A stretch of 64,000 nucleotides of DNA, from assembly GCF_900105475.1 (NCBI RefSeq), contig NZ_LT629777.1, positions 930,001 to 994,000 of the forward strand, given 5' to 3'. Position 1 is the stretch's first letter; each line of letters starts with the position of its first letter. Below the pieces are notes generated by a model, which worked only from the letters and a program-made list of their open reading frames with translations, had not been told where the DNA came from and ran no database searches. Made by a program: the position numbers and the translations under genes. This DNA is from Pseudomonas asplenii. GTDB lineage: Bacteria; Pseudomonadota; Gammaproteobacteria; Pseudomonadales; Pseudomonadaceae. This document shows, piece by piece, positions 58,216 to 64,000 of this stretch.

Positions 58216-60516
58216 TCAGCGAGGCACCACCGGCTTGCGTGCCGGCTTCTTGCCCTTGCCCTTGGCTGCGTCCGCGCGCTCCTTGGCTGCCTGCTTGTTA
58301 CGCGCAGCGGCGGCGGCCTTGGCTTCCTCACGCTTGTCCCAGGGCTTACTGCCATCGCTGCCACGCGGCGGCAGGCCAGTATGCTGGGTCAGAATGCGAG
58401 TACTGTCCTTGCCGACCTTGTGGCTGCCGGACGGCGTCGAGTTTTTGCGCCGGGCACTCTGGTAGCTGTCGGTCTGCGGCTGGTGCTGTGGGATCAGTTG
58501 TTGCTTGCCCGGCCCGATCAGGTCGCCACGCCCCATGCGCAACAGGGCTTCGCGCAGCATCGGCCAGCCCTTTGGATCGTGATAACGCAGGAACGCCTTG
58601 TGCAACCGACGCTGCTCCTCGCTCTTGACGATGGTCACCGCATCGCTCTTGTAGGTGACCTTGCGCAGCGGGTTCTTGCCCGAGTGGTACATCGCGGTGG
58701 CACTGGCCATCGGCGACGGGTAGAACGCCTGCACCTGGTCGGCGCGGAAACCATTGGCCTTGAGCCACAGCGCCAGGTTCATCATGTCTTCGTCGGTGGT
58801 GCCCGGGTGGGCGGCGATGAAGTACGGGATCAGGTACTGTTCCTTGCCGGCCTCTTTCGAGAACTTCTCGAACATCCGCTTGAAGCGGTCGTAGGAGCCG
58901 ATGCCCGGCTTCATCATCTGGTTGAGCGGACCTTCCTCGGTATGCTCCGGGGCGATCTTCAGGTAGCCGCCGACGTGGTGGGTCACCAGTTCCTTGACGT
59001 ACTCGGGCGATTCGACTGCCAGGTCGTAGCGCAGACCGGACGCGATCAGGATTTTCTTCACCCCGGGCAGTGCACGGGCGCTGCGATAGAGCTGGATCAG
59101 CGACGAGTGATCGGTGTTCAGGTTCGGGCAGATCCCCGGGAACACACACGACGGCTTACGGCAGGCCGATTCGATTTCCGGGCTCTTGCAGGCGATGCGA
59201 TACATGTTCGCGGTCGGACCGCCGAGGTCGGAAATGACGCCGGTAAAGCCTGGCACCTTGTCGCGGATCTCCTCGATCTCGCGAATGATCGACTCTTCGG
59301 AACGGTTCTGGATGATCCGTCCTTCGTGCTCGGTGATCGAACAGAAGGTGCAGCCACCGAAACAGCCACGCATGATGTTCACCGAGAAGCGGATCATGTC
59401 GTAGGCCGGAATCTTTTCCTTGCCGTAGACCGGGTGCGGAATGCGCTGATAAGGCATACCGAACACGTAGTCCATTTCCTCGGTGGTCATCGGGATGGGC
59501 GGCGGGTTGAACCACACATCCAGCTCGCCATGCTTCTGCACCAGCGCGCGGGCGTTGCCCGGATTGGTTTCCAGGTGCAACACGCGGTTGGCGTGCGCAT
59601 ACAGTACCGGGTCGTTCCGCACCTTCTCCATCGATGGCAGGCGGATCACCGTCTTGTCACGGGTCATCCGCGGGCTGGCGAGGATCTGCACCACCTTGGC
59701 TTCCTGCGGATCTTCCACCTGGCCTTTTTCCTGCTCGATGGCACAGGCGGCAGTGTCCTGGGTGTTCACGTACGGGTTGATGATCTTGTCGACCTTACCC
59801 GGCCGGTCGATGCGCGTGGAGTCGACTTCATACCAGCCCTGCGGGGTATCGCGGCGGATGAAGGCGGTGCCGCGCACATCGGTGATGTCTTCGATCTTGT
59901 GGCCGAAGGACAGGCGCTGGGCCACCTCGACGATTGCCCGTTCGGCGTTGCCGTAGAGCAGGATGTCGGCGCTGGCGTCGATCAGGATCGAGTTGCGCAC
60001 GCGGTCCTGCCAGTAGTCGTAGTGGGCGATCCGACGCAGCGAGGCCTCGATGCCGCCGAGCACGATCGGTACGTTCTTGTAGGCTTCCTTGCAGCGCTGG
60101 CTGTAGACCAGGCTGGCACGATCCGGTCGTTTGCCGGCCAGGCCGCCAGGCGTGTAAGCGTCGTCGGAACGAATTTTCTTGTCGGCGGTGTAGCGGTTGA
60201 TCATCGAGTCCATGTTGCCGGCCGCGACACCGAAGAACAGGTTCGGCTCGCCGAGCTTCATGAAGTCGTCTTTCGACTGCCAGTTCGGCTGGGCGATGAT
60301 CCCGACGCGGAAACCCTGGGCCTCCAACAGCCGACCGATGATCGCCATGCCGAAGGACGGATGGTCGACATAGGCATCGCCGGTGACGATGATCACGTCG
60401 CACGAATCCCAGCCGAGCTGATCCATCTCTTCCCGGCTCATGGGCAGGAAGGGCGCTGGCCCGAAACATTCGGCCCAGTACTTGGGATAGTCAAATAACG
60501 GCTTGGCTGCTTGCAT
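58216..60516 (-). CDS. ygiQ: YgiQ-family radical SAM protein
   Basis: 766 residues. The radical SAM cluster CFGGCTFC (Cys385, Cys389, Cys392) lies mid-chain. A B12-binding-like or vitamin-fold N-terminal part ([26 protein letters not shown]) precedes it, and DUF3362 follows, ending in a basic Lys/Ala tail. The reaction is unknown; the family is widespread. The ATG at 60516 starts [14 protein letters not shown]; the upstream extension reads through the dnaB terminator and is not used. The end has its own terminator. Confidence 0.93.
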   Translation of the reverse strand: MQAAKPLFDYPKYWAECFGPAPFLPMSREEMDQLGWDSCDVIIVTGDAYVDHPSFGMAIIGRLLEAQGFRVGIIAQPNWQSKDDFMKLGEPNLFFGVAAGNMDSMINRYTADKKIRSDDAYTPGGLAGKRPDRASLVYSQRCKEAYKNVPIVLGGIEASLRRIAHYDYWQDRVRNSILIDASADILLYGNAERAIVEVAQRLSFGHKIEDITDVRGTAFIRRDTPQGWYEVDSTRIDRPGKVDKIINPYVNTQDTAACAIEQEKGQVEDPQEAKVVQILASPRMTRDKTVIRLPSMEKVRNDPVLYAHANRVLHLETNPGNARALVQKHGELDVWFNPPPIPMTTEEMDYVFGMPYQRIPHPVYGKEKIPAYDMIRFSVNIMRGCFGGCTFCSITEHEGRIIQNRSEESIIREIEEIRDKVPGFTGVISDLGGPTANMYRIACKSPEIESACRKPSCVFPGICPNLNTDHSSLIQLYRSARALPGVKKILIASGLRYDLAVESPEYVKELVTHHVGGYLKIAPEHTEEGPLNQMMKPGIGSYDRFKRMFEKFSKEAGKEQYLIPYFIAAHPGTTDEDMMNLALWLKANGFRADQVQAFYPSPMASATAMYHSGKNPLRKVTYKSDAVTIVKSEEQRRLHKAFLRYHDPKGWPMLREALLRMGRGDLIGPGKQQLIPQHQPQTDSYQSARRKNSTPSGSHKVGKDSTRILTQHTGLPPRGSDGSKPWDKREEAKAAAAARNKQAAKERADAAKGKGKKPARKPVVPR

Positions 60517-60591
60517 GGCGGTGACCGGTGTCGAGATGAAAGGTGTCGAGATGAAAAATCGCGGGCGCAAAATATAGCACAAAAAATGATC

Positions 60592-60616
60592 AAACCCGAC
60601 GATAATCGTCGGGTTT
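60592..60616. terminator. Terminator of dnaB
   Basis: AAACCCGACGAT, one base, ATCGTCGGGTTT, a 12-base perfect stem. On the minus strand a T-run (ATTTTTTG) follows. It may work in both directions. Confidence 0.85.
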
Positions 60617-60649
60617 ATCAAGATCGAGACAGCCCTGCGGCCTGGGGCG

Positions 60650-62047
60650 TTACTCGTCGTCGTCGAAGTTGTAGCTGCCCGGCGCAAGGTTCTCGAAGCG
60701 CGTGTACTTGCCGATGAAGGCCAGGCGGATAAAGCCGATCGGACCGTTCCGCTGCTTGCCGATGATGATTTCGGCAATGCCCTTGTGCTCGGTTTCCGGG
60801 TGATAGACCTCGTCGCGGTACACGAACATGATCACGTCGGCGTCCTGCTCGATTGCTCCGGATTCACGCAAGTCGGAGTTCACCGGCCGTTTGTTCGGAC
60901 GCTGCTCCAGGGAGCGGTTGAGCTGGGACAGTGCCACCACCGGGCAATTGAATTCCTTGGCCAGGGCCTTGAGGGAACGGGAAATCTCGGAAATCTCGTT
61001 GGTCCGGTTGTCGCCGCTGGAACCCGGGATCTGCATCAACTGCAGGTAGTCGATCATGATCAGGCCGACGTCGCCGTGCTCACGCACCAGGCGGCGAGTG
61101 CGCGCACGCATTTCCGACGGGCTGATCCCCGCGGTATCGTCGATGAACAGCTTGCGGTCGTTGAGCAGGTTGACGGCCGACGTCAGGCGCGGCCAGTCAT
61201 CGTCTTCCAACTGACCGGAACGCACCTTGGTCTGGTCGATACGACCCAGAGACGAGAGCATACGCATGATCAGCGACTCACCTGGCATCTCGAGGGAGTA
61301 CACCAGTACCGCCTTGTCGCTACGCAACACGGCGTTTTCCACCAGGTTCATGGCGAAGGTGGTCTTACCCATCGACGGACGGCCGGCGACGATAATCAGG
61401 TCGGACGGCTGCAGGCCGCTGGTCTTCTCGTCCAGATCGGTATAGCCGGTGGACAGGCCGGTGATCGCGTCAGCGGTGTTGAACAGGGTGTCGATACGGT
61501 CGATGGCCTTGGTCAGCAACTCGTTGACGCCCACTGGACCGCCGGTCTTGGGGCGCGCCTCGGCGATCTGGAAAATTTGCCGCTCGGCCTCGTCGAGGAT
61601 TTCCACGGCGGTACGGCCTTCGGGGTTGAAAGCGGCATCAGCGATATCGCTGGTGATGCCGATCAATTGCCGCAGGGTCGCCCGCTCACGGACGATCGAG
61701 GCATAAGCCTTGATGTTGGCGACCGATGGCGTATTTTTCGCCAGCTCGCCCAGGTAGCCCAAGCCGCCGACCTGGGAGGTCTGGCCTTCCTTGTCCAACT
61801 GTTCGGCCAGGGTGACGACGTCGATGGGCTGGTTCTGGTCGGCCAGCCGAGCGATCGCGCGGAAGATCAGGCGGTGGTCATGCCGATAGAAATCACCGTC
61901 CGAGACCAGGTCCAGCACACGTTCCCAGGCGTTGTTGTCCAGCATCAAGCCACCGAGCACGGCCTGTTCGGCCTCGATGGAGTGCGGTGGCACCTTCAGG
62001 GCAGCGGTTTGCAGATCGTATTGCTCGGGAGCGGAGATATCGTTCAT
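60650..62047 (-). CDS. dnaB: Replicative DNA helicase DnaB
   Basis: 465 residues. The N-terminal primase-binding domain ([18 protein letters not shown]) is followed by a linker and a RecA-like motor with Walker [15 protein letters not shown], Walker [23 protein letters not shown] (arginine finger region) and [15 protein letters not shown]. It unwinds DNA at the fork as a hexamer. The ATG at 62047 is used rather than GTG 62053. It follows the ribosomal operon, separated by a strong terminator, so it should have its own promoter in the gap. Confidence 0.98.
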   Translation of the reverse strand: MNDISAPEQYDLQTAALKVPPHSIEAEQAVLGGLMLDNNAWERVLDLVSDGDFYRHDHRLIFRAIARLADQNQPIDVVTLAEQLDKEGQTSQVGGLGYLGELAKNTPSVANIKAYASIVRERATLRQLIGITSDIADAAFNPEGRTAVEILDEAERQIFQIAEARPKTGGPVGVNELLTKAIDRIDTLFNTADAITGLSTGYTDLDEKTSGLQPSDLIIVAGRPSMGKTTFAMNLVENAVLRSDKAVLVYSLEMPGESLIMRMLSSLGRIDQTKVRSGQLEDDDWPRLTSAVNLLNDRKLFIDDTAGISPSEMRARTRRLVREHGDVGLIMIDYLQLMQIPGSSGDNRTNEISEISRSLKALAKEFNCPVVALSQLNRSLEQRPNKRPVNSDLRESGAIEQDADVIMFVYRDEVYHPETEHKGIAEIIIGKQRNGPIGFIRLAFIGKYTRFENLAPGSYNFDDDE

Positions 62048-62078
62048 AGCCACTTGGAATCAGATGGTTTGAGCCAAA

Positions 62079-62116
62079 AAAACAAAAGGCACGACCTGAA
62101 TGAACAGAGTCGTGCC
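62079..62116 (-). terminator. Terminator of the rpsF-rplI operon
   Basis: On the minus strand GGCACGAC, thirteen bases, GTCGTGCC, followed by TTTTGTTTTTTT. It is a strong rho-independent terminator after rplI and before dnaB. Confidence 0.9.
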
Positions 62117-62163
62117 CGATGTTAACCGCCCGACGGGCAAGCCGCCAGACGATTGAGTGCTGC

Positions 62164-62610
62164 TTAAGCAGCCACCACAACAACGCGTACGGTTGCTTCG
62201 ACTTCGGCGTGCAGGTGCACGGCCACGTCGAATTCGCCAACGTTGCGGATGGTGCCGTTCGGCAGACGAACTTCGCTTTTTGCCACTTCGACGCCAGAGG
62301 CGGTCAGGGCATCAGCGATGTCGTGGGTGCCGATCGAACCGAACAGCTTGCCTTCGTCACCGGCGGTGGCAGTGATGGTCACTTCCAGCTCAGCCAGTTG
62401 GGCGGCGCGCGATTCAGCCGAAGTTTTCTTGTCTGCTGCAGCTTTTTCCAGCTCGGCACGACGCTCTTCGAAAGCGGCCAGGTTGGCAGCGGTCGCAGCG
62501 GTGGCTTTGCCGAAAGGCAGCAGGTAGTTACGGCCGTAACCGGCTTTCACTTTTACTTTGTCGCCCAGGTTGCCCAGATTGGCGATTTTTTCCAGCAGGA
62601 TCAGTTCCAT
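62164..62610 (-). CDS. rplI: 50S ribosomal protein L9
   Basis: 148 residues, normal length. It opens [20 protein letters not shown], has the NYLLPFGKA loop near residue 35, a long central helix (about 45-75) and the C-terminal domain with [16 protein letters not shown]. It binds 23S rRNA near the L1 stalk. It is the last gene of the rpsF-rpsR-DUF2232-rplI operon. Confidence 0.99.
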   Translation of the reverse strand: MELILLEKIANLGNLGDKVKVKAGYGRNYLLPFGKATAATAANLAAFEERRAELEKAAADKKTSAESRAAQLAELEVTITATAGDEGKLFGSIGTHDIADALTASGVEVAKSEVRLPNGTIRNVGEFDVAVHLHAEVEATVRVVVVAA

Positions 62611-62631
62611 TTGGTAATAACCTCTTAACTT

Positions 62632-63528
62632 TTAACCTTCACCGTTCGCGGACCCGTTACCGGGGTCCTTCGACGCCAGGCGTCCGCGAAAATCAATCAG
62701 GCTGTCGACAATGGCCAATACCACGAGCAACGGACCGAGCAGGTGCATGAACGGCAAGAACGTCACGTATATCCCCACCAGCCAGAAAGCAGCCAGTCGT
62801 TTCTGCGCCACCAGCCCGTGAATCAGGGCCAGACCGGCGAAGACCAGCGGTACGCTGCACAGCGGCAACAGGATCAGTGCATGCAACCCGAAAAACGGGG
62901 AGATACACATGACGGCCAGCAGTAACAGCGTCACGTTCTTCGGGAGTCGGATGGCGCGAAACTCGCGACCGAAACCACCAGGGTTATACAACAACGCTTG
63001 CCAATAGCGCCCAAGAATCAGGCACAGCACACTAAAGACCTGCAACGAAATCGCCGTCGAAATGATCATCAGCGGGACTGTCAGGGAGATGAGAAACGCC
63101 TTCTGGTCGGCCGAGAATTTCTCGTAGACCTCACCCATCGCCAGCGGCATGACGTGTTCAAACGTCTGCGCCAGTGACTCGATGAAGGAACTGAACACAG
63201 TTCCCAGGCTCACCGCACACAACAATCCCACGGCCATGCTGCACAGCAGCACGCGGTTCCAGGTATGCCCGGCGCGCAAGACCAACGCCAGACTACAACT
63301 GCCGACCAGCACCAGAAGGGCCGTCGGGTCGCCGAAAAAGTGCCAGCTCAACAACACCGACAACAATCCGATACCCAGGACGCTCGAGGCGTCCGAACCA
63401 CGCCGCAGGAGCACAAGGCATCCGGCGGCGGCACTCAACCAGAACAACAGCGGCAATGCCGCAGCTCCGGCCACGACCAGCGTGGCCTGCACACGTCCCC
63501 GCATGATGAAGTCAGCTAAGGCGCGCAT
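62632..63528 (-). CDS. DUF2232 membrane protein in ribosomal operon
   Basis: 298 residues with about eight hydrophobic helices. It sits between rpsR and rplI, as the equivalent P. aeruginosa gene does. Distinguishing parts are YNPGGFGREFRAIRLPK near residue 185 and FGLHALILLPLCSVPLVFAG. Function is unknown. Its conserved placement with S6, S18 and L9 suggests a link to translation or replication start-up, but this is context only. Confidence 0.85.
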   Translation of the reverse strand: MRALADFIMRGRVQATLVVAGAAALPLLFWLSAAAGCLVLLRRGSDASSVLGIGLLSVLLSWHFFGDPTALLVLVGSCSLALVLRAGHTWNRVLLCSMAVGLLCAVSLGTVFSSFIESLAQTFEHVMPLAMGEVYEKFSADQKAFLISLTVPLMIISTAISLQVFSVLCLILGRYWQALLYNPGGFGREFRAIRLPKNVTLLLLAVMCISPFFGLHALILLPLCSVPLVFAGLALIHGLVAQKRLAAFWLVGIYVTFLPFMHLLGPLLVVLAIVDSLIDFRGRLASKDPGNGSANGEG

Positions 63529-63564
63529 GCACTCAATCCTTTACTACTTGTCGACGACCCGGTC

Positions 63565-63795
63565 TCAGCGGCCGTGGCTGTCGGTGTAGGCCAGCAGGGC
63601 CAGGAAGCGGGCGCGCTTGATAGCGGTAGCCAGCTGACGCTGATAACGAGCCTTGGTACCGGTGATACGGCTTGGAACGATTTTGCCGGTTTCGGATACG
63701 TAGGCTTTCAGGGTGTTGAGATCTTTGTAATCGATCTCTTTCACGTCTTCAGCGGTGAAGCGGCAGAATTTACGACGACGGAAGAAACGTGCCAT
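63565..63795 (-). CDS. rpsR: 30S ribosomal protein S18
   Basis: 76 residues. [20 protein letters not shown], then [20 protein letters not shown] and [23 protein letters not shown] form the usual S18. It pairs with S6 on the platform of the 30S subunit. It keeps a single N-terminal cysteine, not the zinc-binding set. Confidence 0.99.
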
Positions 63796-63823
63796 GTAAT
63801 TGGCTCCTCAAAAGGTCCGTGGA

Positions 63824-64000
63824 TTACTCGTCAGCGTTATCGCTGTTGTCGCTGTCATCACCATCAACGCCTTCAGCGTCGGAGTGCTCAGGACGGTCGC
63901 GACGCTCACGGCGCTCACTGCGGTTTTCTTCAGCCTTGAGCATCTCGGATTGGCCGGTAACGGCTTCGTCGCGACGGATGACCAGGTTACGGATCACAGC
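63824..64000 (-). CDS. rpsF: 30S ribosomal protein S6, C-terminal part (partial)
   Basis: The last 59 codons of rpsF are present; the start is beyond the right edge. [20 protein letters not shown] is the conserved S6 end of the folded domain, followed by an acidic/basic tail ([17 protein letters not shown], then [12 protein letters not shown]). Glutamate addition by RimK occurs on S6 tails in some bacteria; this tail ends in DE rather than EE. It heads the S6-S18-DUF2232-L9 operon. Confidence 0.97.
   Translation of the reverse strand, partial: AVIRNLVIRRDEAVTGQSEMLKAEENRSERRERRDRPEHSDAEGVDGDDSDNSDNADE

Noticed and set aside
58381..60498. 705-codon plus-strand frame opposite ygiQ
   Set aside because: The minus strand carries the radical SAM protein with its CxxxCxxC cluster; the plus frame has no motif.

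Overview
The window is chromosomal DNA of a Pseudomonas, most likely of the P. fluorescens group. Gene content and order support this: the divergent cobGHIJ / cobL-cbiD-cobK block, urtABCDE-ureD-ureA-GNAT-ureBC, desT-ureEFG, pncB-nadE-azurin, and dnaB-rplI-rpsR-rpsF all match arrangements I know from P. aeruginosa. The amaA/amaB lysine genes match P. putida. High GC, dense small intergenic gaps and many GTAGGAGC...GCTTGCCCGCGAA-type REP elements fit the same genus. No rRNA, tRNA, CRISPR array, prophage or intact insertion sequence was seen.

Layout. 1-6.4 kb: cobalamin corrin-ring genes, cobJ(partial)-cobI-cobH-cobG leftward and cobL-cbiD-cobK rightward. 6.4-7.1 kb: a HigB/HigA-like toxin-antitoxin pair with a palindromic operator candidate. 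7.3-12.4 kb: a copper island (two DUF2946 proteins, a PCuAC chaperone, an OprC-type copper receptor, a PepSY membrane protein). 12.6-15.3 kb: a FecBCD/BtuFCD-type ABC importer. 15.6-25.6 kb: urea importer urtABCDE and urease ureD-A-B-C with two acetyltransferase genes embedded; a sigma-54 promoter precedes urtA. 25.6-32.8 kb: an IS-end relic, cbpM-cbpA, an Hsp70-like protein, an AI-2E family membrane protein, a lipoprotein, a PsiF protein, a lipase and a ferritin-like protein. 32.9-41.5 kb: AsmA, a secreted tandem-repeat protein, desT, ureEFG-ureJ, an AGE-family epimerase and an SDR.

41.5-42.2 kb is a gene-free region with three doublets of DnaA-box-like sites. 42.3-47.4 kb is a leftward branched-chain amino acid importer (braC-D-E-F-G) behind a consensus sigma-54 promoter and an NtrC-like site. 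47.7-55.1 kb holds L-lysine catabolism (amaA, amaB, LysR, and a DUF1338 2-oxoadipate enzyme) with NAD salvage (pncB-nadE) between the regulator and the DUF1338 gene. 55.2-58.1 kb holds azurin, an unlisted 29-codon ORF, and an overlapping pair of unknown genes that looks like a membrane-active protein plus a four-helix membrane partner. 58.2-64 kb holds ygiQ, dnaB and the rpsF-rpsR-DUF2232-rplI ribosomal operon.

A recurrent theme is nitrogen acquisition: urea import, urease with its nickel insertion factors, branched-chain amino acid import and lysine breakdown. Two of these transporters carry sigma-54 promoters directly readable in the sequence. A second theme is metals: corrin cobalt, copper uptake and handling, nickel (UreE/UreG/UreJ), a ferritin-like protein and azurin. 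The most unusual items are a REP element read in frame inside cobG, the DnaA-box-like doublet region, and the toxin/immunity-like pair at 56.7-58.1 kb.
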